DNA of 64,000 nt from Glutamicibacter mishrai (GTDB lineage: Bacteria; Actinomycetota; Actinomycetes; Actinomycetales; Micrococcaceae): positions 2,976,001 through 3,040,000 of the forward strand of contig NZ_CP032549.1 in NCBI RefSeq assembly GCF_012221945.1, read 5' to 3'. Positions 1 to 8,472 of the stretch are shown here, piece after piece; the stretch's first letter is position 1; every line of letters starts with the position of its first letter. Both the position numbers and the translations under genes were made by a program. Under the pieces are notes generated by a model, which had not been told where the DNA came from, did not search any database, and saw only the letters and a program-made list of their open reading frames with translations.

Positions 1-410
1 GTGTGCTGGGCGACGGCCAGGATCGGCGGGATGTTATCGCCCGGGTGGGAGTATTCGGCGGCCAGGAAGGTGTCGTGGTAGTCCAGTTCGCGCACTGCCA
101 CGCCGTTGGCCCAGGCGGCCCATTCGGGGGAGACTTTTTCGGTGATGCCGAAGACCGAGGCGCCGGATCCGCCGGTGGATGGCGCGTGGGTCAGTGCCTG
201 TGCCCGGGCGGCGATGATGGGTCCGCGGTTCAGCGACGCGATGGCCACCGAAGCGTTGTCGATGATGCGGTTGATAATCATGTCGGTCACTTCGGCGGTG
301 ACCTCTACCGGGTCGGCGGCGACGGCGGCGATCTTATGTGCCAGCTGGTCTTCGCGGGCCAGGTTTTCCTCGGAGCGGTATACGCGTACAGGGTGCTTGA
401 TCATAATCAT
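1..410 (-). CDS. prpD: 2-methylcitrate dehydratase PrpD, 5' part (cut by window edge)
   Basis: Only the first 136 or so residues are present; the gene runs off the left edge. The readable N-terminus has the hallmarks of the MmgE/PrpD family, such as [18 protein letters not shown] and [16 protein letters not shown]. PrpD dehydrates 2-methylcitrate in the methylcitrate cycle that oxidises propionyl-CoA to pyruvate. The start ATG at 410 overlaps the stop of the upstream GntR gene (ATGA), with AAAGG just before it, so the two are translationally coupled. A second ATG two codons later is possible. Together with prpE on the other side of the regulator this marks a propionate-use locus; prpB and prpC are expected beyond the window edge. 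Confidence 0.9.
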   Translation of the reverse strand, partial: MIMIKHPVRVYRSEENLAREDQLAHKIAAVAADPVEVTAEVTDMIINRIIDNASVAIASLNRGPIIAARAQALTHAPSTGGSGASVFGITEKVSPEWAAWANGVAVRELDYHDTFLAAEYSHPGDNIPPILAVAQH

Positions 411-1054
411 TGCCTTTCTGATCCGACCGCATGGGCCATGATGTGGGTGAAGGATTGGTGCAGATGAACTGTGGTGGCTGCCGAGGCAACCTCGGGATTC
501 CCGCTGGCAATCGCCCGCGCTATGGCGGCGTGTTCGCCGGCGGAGGCCTTGAGCCGTTCGGGGTTGTCCTTGGCCATGCGTCTTACCCTTTGCAGGTGGA
601 CCCGCAGGGTCCTCAGTGCGTTGGACAGGTATTTGTTGTTCGCTGCTTCGTCGATGGAATCGTCGAGCAGCTGCACTAGCTGGTAATACGCCTCGCGGGT
701 TCCCGGGATCTCGACCTCGTGGGCGGCATCCTCGAAACGCTGCGCCAGTTCTGCGAAGCTTGCGCGTTGCTCTGAACCGGCCGCTTGCCGAGCGCTGGCG
801 CATTCCAGCGCCACGCGCAGGACGAACAGGTCTTCCACGTGGTCTTCGCTGACCTCCGAGACGACCGTGCCGCGTCCGCGTTGCTGTACTGCCAGTCCGT
901 CAGCAACCAGTCGCCCCAGCGCTTCGCGAACGGGCGTCCGCGATACTCCCAGGCGTTCTGACTGCTCAACTTCGGCAAGTACGGTACCCGGAGCCAAGCG
1001 CCATTCGACAATGTCGGCGCGGAGGCTCTCGTAAACCTTGTCGCTTGCTCTCAT
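407..1054 (-). CDS. GntR/FadR-family transcriptional regulator of propionate genes
   Basis: A 215-residue regulator. The N-terminal winged helix (about residues 5-70) contains the GntR signature [15 protein letters not shown]. The C-terminal all-helical FCD ligand domain (about 75-205) has the spaced His/Asp pattern of metal-binding FCD proteins (DDSID, EHAAI, HLHQSF). It lies between prpD (co-transcribed, ATGA overlap) and divergent prpE, so it probably controls both in response to a propionate-derived acid or acyl-CoA. A palindromic TGTATACA element lies 9 bp upstream of its ATG, which suggests autoregulation. No clear Shine-Dalgarno precedes the ATG, so the message may be nearly leaderless. 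The exact ligand cannot be read from the sequence. Confidence 0.85.
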   Translation of the reverse strand: MRASDKVYESLRADIVEWRLAPGTVLAEVEQSERLGVSRTPVREALGRLVADGLAVQQRGRGTVVSEVSEDHVEDLFVLRVALECASARQAAGSEQRASFAELAQRFEDAAHEVEIPGTREAYYQLVQLLDDSIDEAANNKYLSNALRTLRVHLQRVRRMAKDNPERLKASAGEHAAIARAIASGNPEVASAATTVHLHQSFTHIMAHAVGSERQ

Positions 1055-1062
1055 GCTGCAAT

Positions 1063-1074
1063 TGTATACACAGA
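1063..1074. promoter_or_regulatory. Putative GntR operator, copy 1
   Basis: TGTATACACAGA, containing the palindrome TGTATACA, lies immediately upstream of the gntR start. An identical 12-mer occurs at 1126. It is inferred to be the binding site of the adjacent GntR protein. Confidence 0.5.
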
Positions 1075-1125
1075 ACTAACAAAAATGGGAGTTCGGATAA
1101 AAAAGCCGCAGAAATTTTCAATTTA

Positions 1126-1137
1126 TGTATACACAGA
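1126..1137. promoter_or_regulatory. Putative GntR operator, copy 2
   Basis: A second exact copy of TGTATACACAGA in the same orientation, 63 bp from the first (about six helical turns), in the gntR-prpE intergenic region. Binding by dimers on one DNA face could repress both divergent promoters. The function is inferred. Confidence 0.5.
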
Positions 1138-1239
1138 CCTTGCGGTGATGTGATTGCCCTCATAAAGTTGAAGCAGAGGACGACCTCAGTCACCACGCAG
1201 ATGCCGGGTAATGACGCCCGGTGTCAGGAGGAAAGAACA

Positions 1240-3156
1240 ATGGCACAGGAATACCGTCGGGCCTTTGCCCAAGCCACCAATGACCCCGCTGCTTTCTGGC
1301 TGCAAGCGGCCCAGGATCTCCAATGGGACGTTGCTCCGCAGACGGCCATCGACGACTCGCGCAAGCCGCTGTATTCATGGTTCCCCGACGGGAAGCTCAA
1401 CCTTTCGGTCAACGCGCTCGATCGCCACGTCGCCGCAGGCCGCGGGGAGAGTACCGCGCTGATCTACGATTCCGCCATGCTCGGCAGCGTCGAATCGTAC
1501 ACCTATGCCCAGTTGCTCAGCGAAGTCGAGACCTTCGCCGGCGTGCTGGCTGGACGCGGTGTCACGACGGGGGACCGCGTGCTGATCTACCTGCCGATGA
1601 TCCCGCAAGCCATGATCGCGATGCTTGCCTGCGCTCGGCTTGGTGCTGTGCATTCGGTGGTCTTCGGCGGCTTCGCACCCAAGGAGCTGGCGGCCCGGAT
1701 TACCGACTGCGCACCGGTGGCTGTGGTGACCGCATCGGGCGGAATTGAGCCAAGCCGACGCATCGAATACCTGCCAGCGGTGGCTGAAGCCCTGTCCTTG
1801 GCCGAACCGGCAGTCAAAGACGTGATCGTGGCCCACCGCGATGGGTTCGAGCATGAGGTCAGCGAATACCGGAATCAGCCGATCAACGGCCAGGAGATCA
1901 ACTGGCTGGACTGGGAGGAACAAGCCCGGCAGGCAACTGCGGCCGACGCGGTCTCCGTGCCATCAACGCATCCGCTGTACGTGTTGTACACCTCGGGCAC
2001 GACCGGGGCGCCCAAGGGCGTAGTGCGCGATACCGGAGGCTATGGCACGGCCCTGCAATACTCCATGAACGCGATCTACGACGTGCACCCGGGGGACACC
2101 ATGTTCACCGCCTCTGACGTGGGTTGGGTTGTCGGGCACTCCTACATCGTCTACGCGCCCCTGATCGCCGGCGCCACCACGGTGCTTTATGAGGGCAAGC
2201 CGGTGGGCACGCCGGATGCCGGTGTTTTCGGCCGGATCATCGAGGACCACAAGGTGACGACGATGTTCACCGCGCCGACGGCATTGCGCGCCGTGCGCAA
2301 GGCGGATCCGCAGGGATCGATGATCGCCAGCCATGATCTGGGCAGCCTGCGGGCGCTGTTCGTGGCCGGCGAGCGCCTGGATCCGGACACCTTCCACTTC
2401 GCCTCCGATCTGTTGCAGATCCCGGTGGTCGACAACTGGTGGCAGACCGAGACCGGGTGGCCGATTGCCTCGAATCCGCTGGGACTGGAGGAGCTGCCGG
2501 CCAAGGCCGGGTCGCCGACCACGCCTGTGCCGGGATTTGCCGTTCAAATCCGCGACGCCCTGGGCGAGAAGGTGCCGGCGGGCCAGGAAGGCAATATCGT
2601 CGTGCAACTGCCGCTGCCGCCGGGGGCCTTGACCACCCTGTGGGGCAACGACCAGCGGTTCATCGATACCTATCTCACGCAGATCGAGGGCTGCTACCTG
2701 ACTGGCGACTCGGGGTACCTGGACGAGGACGGGTACCTGTTCGTGATGGGGCGCACCGATGATGTCATTAACGTGTCCGGTCACCGGCTGTCCACCGGCG
2801 CGATGGAGCAGGTGCTGGCCAGCCATCCGTCGGTCGCCGAATGCGCGGTCATCGGCCTGGCCGATGCGCTCAAGGGGCAACGCGCCAGCGGTTACGTGGT
2901 CCTCAAATCCGGCGTGGACATCGACGAGGAATCTCTGGCCAAGGAGATTGTCGCCTTGGTGCGCAAGCATATTGGCGCGGTGGCGGACTTCCGCGAAGTC
3001 ACTGTGGTCGCGGCCCTGCCCAAAACCCGTTCGGGAAAGATCCTGCGCAAGACAATGCGCCAGATCGCCGATGGAAAGGAATACACCGTTCCATCGACCA
3101 TTGAGGACACCGCGGTGCTCGACGACCTGGTCCCGTTGCTGCGTCCGCAGGCCTAG
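1240..3156 (+). CDS. prpE: Propionyl-CoA synthetase PrpE
   Basis: A 638-residue AMP-forming acyl-CoA synthetase of the Acs/PrpE type that activates propionate (and acetate less well) to propionyl-CoA. The N-terminal ACAS domain is followed by the AMP-binding loop YTSGTTGAPKGVV (about residues 248-260). WWQTETGWPI is present near 405. The C-terminal lid carries PKTRSGKILRK with the conserved acetylatable lysine at about K600. The start ATG at 1240 follows AGGAGG at a good distance; the frame stays open upstream to 1045 but with no homologous sequence. It is divergent from the GntR regulator and prpD. Acs-type acetyl-CoA synthetase is the alternative; the neighbours favour PrpE. Confidence 0.88.
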   Translation: MAQEYRRAFAQATNDPAAFWLQAAQDLQWDVAPQTAIDDSRKPLYSWFPDGKLNLSVNALDRHVAAGRGESTALIYDSAMLGSVESYTYAQLLSEVETFAGVLAGRGVTTGDRVLIYLPMIPQAMIAMLACARLGAVHSVVFGGFAPKELAARITDCAPVAVVTASGGIEPSRRIEYLPAVAEALSLAEPAVKDVIVAHRDGFEHEVSEYRNQPINGQEINWLDWEEQARQATAADAVSVPSTHPLYVLYTSGTTGAPKGVVRDTGGYGTALQYSMNAIYDVHPGDTMFTASDVGWVVGHSYIVYAPLIAGATTVLYEGKPVGTPDAGVFGRIIEDHKVTTMFTAPTALRAVRKADPQGSMIASHDLGSLRALFVAGERLDPDTFHFASDLLQIPVVDNWWQTETGWPIASNPLGLEELPAKAGSPTTPVPGFAVQIRDALGEKVPAGQEGNIVVQLPLPPGALTTLWGNDQRFIDTYLTQIEGCYLTGDSGYLDEDGYLFVMGRTDDVINVSGHRLSTGAMEQVLASHPSVAECAVIGLADALKGQRASGYVVLKSGVDIDEESLAKEIVALVRKHIGAVADFREVTVVAALPKTRSGKILRKTMRQIADGKEYTVPSTIEDTAVLDDLVPLLRPQA

Positions 3157-3165
3157 AACTGCGAG

Positions 3166-3915
3166 CTAGCTGCGAGGGGCTGCCTGGTATTCATACTCCG
3201 GGCGGCCCCTTGTGCCGTGCCGTGGCTGTTTGAGAACAGCTTTGGATTCGAAGAGGTGCTCCAGGTATCGCCGTGCGGTCACCCGGGAAATGCCCAATTC
3301 CTCGCCCAGCTCGGTGGCCGAGAGACAGCGTTCGGGCTGGCTGGCGAGGTGCTCGGTGATTTGTGCCAGGGTCTCGGGAATCAGCCCCTTGGGCAACGAA
3401 GCCGAGGCAGTCGAGGAGCGCAACGCGGAAAAGGCGGTGTCCAGAGCCGCCTGGCTGGTGTCCGGACCAGTTGACCGCATGGTGGCGATGAATTGCCGGT
3501 GGTTTTCGAGCTTCTCGCTGAACGCGGCAAAGGTGAAGGGCTTGATGAGGTACTGGGTGATCCCCGTGGCCACCGCAGAGCGGACCACTGCCAGGTCCCG
3601 GACCGCGGTGATCGCGATGATGTCGGTGGTCAATCCCAATCCCCGCATCCTCTTGGCCACATCGATGCCGTGCAGATCGGGCAAAGTCATGTCAAGGAGT
3701 ACCAAGTCAAAGGGCGTTCCGGTGTTCCGGGCCCGGGAGAGCAGCGATAGTGCCTCCTGGCCGTTGGCGGCGATCGCGCCGGTGGTGAACCCGGGAACGC
3801 GGTTCACGTACTTGGCATGGGATGCAGCGGTCTCGGGTTCATCGTCCACCACAAGCACAACGATGTTCTCGTGTTTTGATGCTGAAGCCGGCGGGAGCAC
3901 GCGGGGATCTGTCAT
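3166..3915 (-). CDS. CitB/DpiA-type response regulator
   Basis: A 249-residue response regulator. The receiver domain (about 17-135) has the acidic pair D24/D25, the phosphoacceptor D75 in LVLLDMTLPDLHG and the conserved lysine in YLIKPF. A linker leads to a C-terminal winged helix-turn-helix (about 185-245) with ATELGEELGISRVTARRYLEHL, as in CitB/DcuR/DctR proteins. Its ATG overlaps the stop of the sensor-kinase gene by four bases, so the pair is co-translated. The neighbouring divergent dctA and the intergenic inverted repeat point to control of C4-dicarboxylate or citrate uptake. The actual signal is not determined. Confidence 0.88.
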   Translation of the reverse strand: MTDPRVLPPASASKHENIVVLVVDDEPETAASHAKYVNRVPGFTTGAIAANGQEALSLLSRARNTGTPFDLVLLDMTLPDLHGIDVAKRMRGLGLTTDIIAITAVRDLAVVRSAVATGITQYLIKPFTFAAFSEKLENHRQFIATMRSTGPDTSQAALDTAFSALRSSTASASLPKGLIPETLAQITEHLASQPERCLSATELGEELGISRVTARRYLEHLFESKAVLKQPRHGTRGRPEYEYQAAPRS

Positions 3916-5627
3916 GGAAGTCTCCTGGGCTGGTGGCCGGTCTCTAGCGGAAGGGCCACAGTGAAGATCGCCCCTGCATCATTGTCAACATTCATTGTGC
4001 CACCTAGGCGCAGCACCGCCTGCTGCACCAGCGCCAGGCCCAGCCCTCGAGGTTGCGACCCCTTTTTGGTACTCACCCCGAATCGCAGCAACTGATCGAG
4101 GAACTCCGGCTCGATCCCGGGCCCCGAATCGGCCACGGAGATGATCAGCTCATCGTGCGCCGCGGTCACTTCAACCCACACAGTGGCTTCCTGGGTGCCT
4201 GCCGAGACATCCAAGGCGTTATCCAGCAGGTTGCCGACAATGGTGACGATATCGCTGGCTGCCACCGCATCAGCTGGAATGACACCCTGTGCGGTGATGT
4301 CCAGCTTGACTCCGCGTTCGTGGGCCTGCGCGGTCTTGGCTACCAGCAGGCTGGAAAGATAGGCGTCGTCGATGGAGTGCACGATGGCATCGGTAAGCTT
4401 CTGCGAATGCTGGCGGTCATCCACAGCGAAGGCCAGGGCCCTTTCGCTCTGGCCGTTTTCGATCAACGTGGCGATGGTGTGCAGCCGGTTGGCGTGTTCG
4501 TGGGTTTGCGCTCGCAGGGCGGTGGAGAAGGTCTTCAGCGATTGCACTTCGCCGGCCAGTTCCTGCACCTCGGTCAGGTCCCTCAGCGTCATGACCTGGC
4601 CGGTGAGCGGCTGAACGCCGAGCCAGCGCAGGCGAGCGCCGCCTCGCCGGGGCAGCCCCGCATTGGTGAGACGTGCCGGGCCTTGGGAGATGGATAGCAC
4701 AGTGCGGGCGCCGAGATGGATTTCATCCTTGCAGCTGCGGCCCGTGGCCATGAGCGTGCGCAGGGTTTCGGGCATATGCACCTGATCGAGGCCTAGCCCT
4801 TGAGCGGGTACCTCCTCCGGCAGATCCAGCAGCCGGGCGGCTTCCTGGTTGTAGAGCACAATGCGGTGCCGCCGATCAAGCAGCACCAGCCCTTCGCGCA
4901 CCGAGTGCAGGGCGGAGAAGTAGAAGGCGTAGAGCCTGCGTAGCCCATGCGGGCCGAAACCCAAGGTCGCCTGGTTGACATAGCGTGAGAACGACCATGA
5001 GGTGAAGCCCGCCAGGAGCAGGGCCAACGCGGAAACCATCAGGATCTGGGGCAGTTCGCTGCGGTAGATCGACTGCAGGTTTTCCAGGGTGATGCCGGTG
5101 GCCACGAGCCCGACAAGTTTTCCGTCGTGATAGACCGGGGCAATGGTGCGCACCGATCGGCCCAGGGTGCCTAGCGCCACCTCGTTGTAGGTCTCGCCGG
5201 CCAAGGCCTGAGCGGTGGAACCGGCGTACTTCTGGCCGATGCGTTCGGGATTGGGGTGGGTGACCCGCACGGTATCCGGGGTCATGATCGATATGAAATC
5301 GATTCCTTGGCCGCGATCCAGGATCTTGTTGGTGTAGGGCTGGAGCAGTTCTGAAGGATTGTCGCCGGCCAGCGCGTTGCCGACAAACGGGTCGTTGGCC
5401 AGGGTGATCGAGATCGTGGCAACGGTGGCCTGCTTGTCATCGAGGATGACCCGGGCCTGCTGCTGGTAGGTGGAGACGGCCATGCCGATGACCACCAAAA
5501 TGACCACGAGCATCTGCGCAGCGAAGATCAGCACCGCGAAAGACCAGCCGTTGCGGCTCAGCGGAGCGGGGATGGCGTCGTCCTGAGCCTGTCGGCCCGA
5601 GGTTAAATCGGTGAAATGATCCGTCAT
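3912..5627 (-). CDS. CitA/DcuS-type sensor histidine kinase
   Basis: A 571-residue membrane kinase. TM1 (about 28-50) and TM2 (about 194-213) flank an extracytoplasmic PAS/Cache sensor with the R-x-x-H carboxylate-binding pattern (R121-H124, VRVTHPNPERIG) known from CitA and DcuS. A cytoplasmic PAS (about 236-350) follows. The phosphoacceptor motif is AQTHEHANRLH with H376, and the ATPase domain shows NLLDNALD and DSGPGI. The ATG at 5627 is preceded by GGAGGAG at ideal spacing; a TTG seven codons upstream contains that ribosome site and is less likely. It is in an operon with the response regulator and divergent from dctA. A C4-dicarboxylate or citrate ligand is likely. Confidence 0.88.
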   Translation of the reverse strand: MTDHFTDLTSGRQAQDDAIPAPLSRNGWSFAVLIFAAQMLVVILVVIGMAVSTYQQQARVILDDKQATVATISITLANDPFVGNALAGDNPSELLQPYTNKILDRGQGIDFISIMTPDTVRVTHPNPERIGQKYAGSTAQALAGETYNEVALGTLGRSVRTIAPVYHDGKLVGLVATGITLENLQSIYRSELPQILMVSALALLLAGFTSWSFSRYVNQATLGFGPHGLRRLYAFYFSALHSVREGLVLLDRRHRIVLYNQEAARLLDLPEEVPAQGLGLDQVHMPETLRTLMATGRSCKDEIHLGARTVLSISQGPARLTNAGLPRRGGARLRWLGVQPLTGQVMTLRDLTEVQELAGEVQSLKTFSTALRAQTHEHANRLHTIATLIENGQSERALAFAVDDRQHSQKLTDAIVHSIDDAYLSSLLVAKTAQAHERGVKLDITAQGVIPADAVAASDIVTIVGNLLDNALDVSAGTQEATVWVEVTAAHDELIISVADSGPGIEPEFLDQLLRFGVSTKKGSQPRGLGLALVQQAVLRLGGTMNVDNDAGAIFTVALPLETGHQPRRLP

Positions 5628-5665
5628 CTCGCGCTCCTCCTCTTGCAATGTCTTCCTTTAGAGTG

Positions 5666-5694
5666 CTATTGCGTGACCAATATGAACGCAATAG
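5666..5694. promoter_or_regulatory. Inverted repeat, putative response-regulator operator
   Basis: CTATTGCGT and its exact reverse complement ACGCAATAG are separated by 11 bp (20 bp centre to centre, two helical turns), midway between the sensor-kinase gene and dctA. This is a plausible binding site for the CitB-type regulator controlling both directions. Confidence 0.55.
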
Positions 5695-5806
5695 AGATGC
5701 ACATCACTTAGGCGCGCACCATTGAACAGAACGATTCTACGTAATACCGGCTTGGCAAGGACGCCAGGGGCGGTTGCAGGCACTTTTCAAGGGTAGGACT
5801 AAGCAC

Positions 5807-7105
5807 ATGACTGTCACTGACGACATGAAGCCGGGCGGCAACGGAGCCCAGGCCGGAACGAAGAAAAAAGATAAAACCCACTGGCTCTACATCATGGTGA
5901 TTGCCGCCGTTGTTCTCGGCGCAGTCATCGGCCTGGTGGCTCCCGAGGTTGGCAAGTCGCTGAAGCCTCTGGGCACCGCCTTCGTGGCCTTGATCAAGAT
6001 GATCATCGCACCGGTGATCTTCTGCACCATTGTTCTGGGCATCGGCTCGGTGGCCAAGGCCGCCACCGTTGGCAAGGTCGGCGGCTTGGCGCTGCTGTAC
6101 TTCGTGACCATGTCCACCTTCGCTCTGGCCATCGGCCTGATCGTCGGCAATATCGTCCACCCGGGTGACGGCCTGCAGCTCAAGCCATACGAAGCTGCCA
6201 GCGGTTCGGACTCGAACGCCACCGTGGACTTCCTGATGTCGCTGATCCCAGGCGACCTGCCGGTACTGCCGACCCTGGTGGTCGCGCTGCTTGTCGGCTT
6301 CGCGCTGCAGGGCATGGGCAAGGCCGGCGAGCCAGTACTGGTCGGCATCCAGCACATCCAGAAGGTCGTCTTCCGCATCATGATGATGATCATGTGGGTT
6401 GCGCCTATCGGTGCTTTTGGCGCCATCGCCGCCGTCGTTGGCGCGACCGGCTGGGCTGCCATCGGCTCGATGGCGATCCTCATGGGCGCGTTCTACCTGA
6501 CTTGTGCGCTGTTCATCGTCATCATCCTCGGCACCCTGTTGCGCGTGGTGACCGGACTGAACATCTTCCTGCTGCTCAAGTACCTCGCCCGCGAATACCT
6601 GCTGATCTTCTCCACTTCGTCCTCCGAGTCGGCATTGCCGCGACTGATCGCCAAGATGGAGCACGCTGGCGTGTCCAAGCCTGTTGTTGGTATCACCGTT
6701 CCTACCGGTTACTCCTTCAACCTTGATGGCACCGCGATCTACCTGACCATGTCAGCATTGTTCGTTTCCACCGCGATGGGCATGCCAATGAACCTCGGTG
6801 AGCAGATCGGCCTGTTGGTCTTCATGATCATTGCTTCCAAGGGCGCCGCCGGTGTGACTGGCGCGGGCTTGGCCACCTTGGCCGCAGGCCTGCAGGCGCA
6901 CCGTCCCGAGCTGCTGGACGGCATGGGTGTGATCGTGGGTATCGACAAGTTCATGTCCGAGGCCCGCGCGTTGACCAACTTCACCGGCAACGCGGTGGCC
7001 ACCTTGCTGATCGGCAAGTGGACCAAGGAAATCGACCTGGATCAGGCCAAGGCCGCGCTGTCCGGATCGCGTCCGTTCGACGAGTCCAGCGTCGAAGGCC
7101 ACTAA
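5807..7105 (+). CDS. dctA: C4-dicarboxylate/proton symporter DctA
   Basis: A 432-residue dicarboxylate/amino acid:cation symporter (DAACS family) importing succinate, fumarate and malate. About eight membrane helices are visible, from TM1 near residue 30 (LYIMVIAAVVLGAVIGLVAP) onward. The serine-rich re-entrant loop FSTSSSESALP and the following PTGYSFNLDGTAIYLT are the family signatures. The ATG at 5807 gives the conserved N-terminus; GGTAGGA lies upstream. Divergent from a CitA/CitB two-component system, which probably induces it when dicarboxylate is present. A hairpin terminator follows. Confidence 0.93.
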   Translation: MTVTDDMKPGGNGAQAGTKKKDKTHWLYIMVIAAVVLGAVIGLVAPEVGKSLKPLGTAFVALIKMIIAPVIFCTIVLGIGSVAKAATVGKVGGLALLYFVTMSTFALAIGLIVGNIVHPGDGLQLKPYEAASGSDSNATVDFLMSLIPGDLPVLPTLVVALLVGFALQGMGKAGEPVLVGIQHIQKVVFRIMMMIMWVAPIGAFGAIAAVVGATGWAAIGSMAILMGAFYLTCALFIVIILGTLLRVVTGLNIFLLLKYLAREYLLIFSTSSSESALPRLIAKMEHAGVSKPVVGITVPTGYSFNLDGTAIYLTMSALFVSTAMGMPMNLGEQIGLLVFMIIASKGAAGVTGAGLATLAAGLQAHRPELLDGMGVIVGIDKFMSEARALTNFTGNAVATLLIGKWTKEIDLDQAKAALSGSRPFDESSVEGH

Positions 7106-7117
7106 CCGCATCACCTG

Positions 7118-7158
7118 AAAAATCCGTTATCCGCATTGCGCGGGTAACGGATTTTTTG
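7118..7158 (+). terminator. Rho-independent terminator after dctA
   Basis: A stem built on AAATCCGTTA and TAACGGATTT is followed by a run of T, 12 bp after the dctA stop. Confidence 0.85.
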
Positions 7159-7223
7159 TGTCCTGCGGGCCCCTGCGAAGATTGCAGGAAGCTGATGCCA
7201 ATCCTATGAAGGAGACATGTTTG

Positions 7224-7835
7224 ATGGGCAGCGCGGTTCGAGTGTGTTTTGTCGGGGACTCCTTTGTCGCCGGTGTCGGCGACGAATCCCATCGCGGGTG
7301 GGCGGGGCGTCTGATTTCCCGGGCGATCGAACGCGGTTACCGGCTCACGGGCTATAACCTCGGGATCCGTGGTGACACCAGCGCCTTGATCGGCCAGCGG
7401 TTTGTCAGTGAATGCGAACCCCGGCTGGCACCGGGGGACTACGCGGTCGGCGTAGTGTTCTCATTCGGGGTCAACGACGTCATCCGGCGCGGCGGGCAGC
7501 CCAGGGTGGCACCGAGCCAGCGCGTGGAGAACCTGGATGCGCTCATCGATGAGGCGCGGCAACGAGATTGGCCGGTGCTGATGATCGGCCCGCCGCCGAT
7601 CAGCGACGACGAGCTCAACGGCGAACTTCGGGAGTTGGATGCGCAGCTGCAAGAACGGTGCCGGGCGGGCAGCGTGCCGTACTTGAGCGTCTTCGAGCCG
7701 CTGGTCGCTGACGCGCAGTGGCGAAGCGAAGTGGCCGCCGATGACGGGGCCCACCCGAGGGGCAGCGGCTATGAGCTGCTGGCGGAGCTTGTTGATGAAG
7801 GCTGGGCGAGCTGGCTGCAGAATATTTGCGGCTAG
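7224..7835 (+). CDS. SGNH/GDSL-family hydrolase
   Basis: A 203-residue single-domain SGNH esterase/lipase-like protein with no signal peptide. The four blocks are visible: GDSFVAGVGDE with the nucleophilic serine (block I), a glycine in YNLGIRGDTS (II), GVNDV with the Asn (III), and DDGAHPRGSGY carrying the Asp-x-x-His pair (V). Start ATG 7224 follows AAGGAGA at 8 bp; an ATG at 7206 in the same frame would contain that site. The deaminase gene follows 9 bp downstream, so the two form an operon. The substrate is unknown. A homologous but catalytically degenerate protein is encoded at 59345-59950. Confidence 0.85.
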   Translation: MGSAVRVCFVGDSFVAGVGDESHRGWAGRLISRAIERGYRLTGYNLGIRGDTSALIGQRFVSECEPRLAPGDYAVGVVFSFGVNDVIRRGGQPRVAPSQRVENLDALIDEARQRDWPVLMIGPPPISDDELNGELRELDAQLQERCRAGSVPYLSVFEPLVADAQWRSEVAADDGAHPRGSGYELLAELVDEGWASWLQNICG

Positions 7836-7844
7836 GATCGAGCC

Positions 7845-8291
7845 ATGAATGAAGACGCCCTGGGGGACAGTGCCCGACGAGAACTCACCGAAACCGAGCA
7901 GCAGCTCGTGGAATTGGCTCGAACGACTATTGATGCTTCCACCGATGCGGACGCTGGCGGAGACGGGGCGCACACCATGGGCTGCGCGCTGCTCGATGCC
8001 TCCGGAAGCCTGCATGTCGGCGTGAACTTTTATCACTTCACTGGCGGCCCCTGCGCGGAGCTTGTGGCTCTGGCCGCGGCTCGGACGGCCGGAGCCCGTG
8101 AGCCGCAGATGATCGTGGCGGTGGGCAATAGGGGACGGGGGATCAAGAATCCTTGCGGCCGTTGCCGGCAGGTCATGGCCGATGCCTATCCGCAGCTTCG
8201 CGTTATCGTCGATACGCCGGACGGGGCGCGCACCGTGGGAATCCGCGAGTTGCTGCCACTGGGATTTGATTGGGCAGCTGAACAGAATTAG
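7845..8291 (+). CDS. Blasticidin-S-deaminase-like cytidine deaminase
   Basis: A 148-residue zinc-dependent deaminase. The zinc site is C70 with catalytic E72 (GGPCAELVAL) and C104/C107 (PCGRCRQV). Around it the sequence follows the fungal/bacterial blasticidin S deaminase pattern closely: VGVNFYHFTGGPCAEL, AVGNRGRGIKNPCGRCRQV and VGIRELLPLGFDW. Ordinary Cdd enzymes usually have HAE at the first site, so CAE plus the VYHFTGG-like segment favours the BSD branch. Blasticidin S deaminase converts the nucleoside antibiotic to its inactive deaminohydroxy form. Whether this protein uses blasticidin, cytidine or another nucleoside is not decided by sequence. It is co-transcribed with the SGNH hydrolase gene upstream. 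Confidence 0.82.
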   Translation: MNEDALGDSARRELTETEQQLVELARTTIDASTDADAGGDGAHTMGCALLDASGSLHVGVNFYHFTGGPCAELVALAAARTAGAREPQMIVAVGNRGRGIKNPCGRCRQVMADAYPQLRVIVDTPDGARTVGIRELLPLGFDWAAEQN

Positions 8292-8472
8292 CCGATCCGA
8301 CGGGTCAGTGGACGTTCAGCTCGCATACAACATTTGAGTTAAGGTTCAAGGTAAAGGCTCGCCGTGCCGGACCCTAAAAAGCCCGGTTCTTTTGTTCCGC
8401 CCGATAACCTTGAATTGAGCTTACAGCTCGAAGGATTTAGTTCGATCGAACGGGAAGTGTGGTTAACCCATC

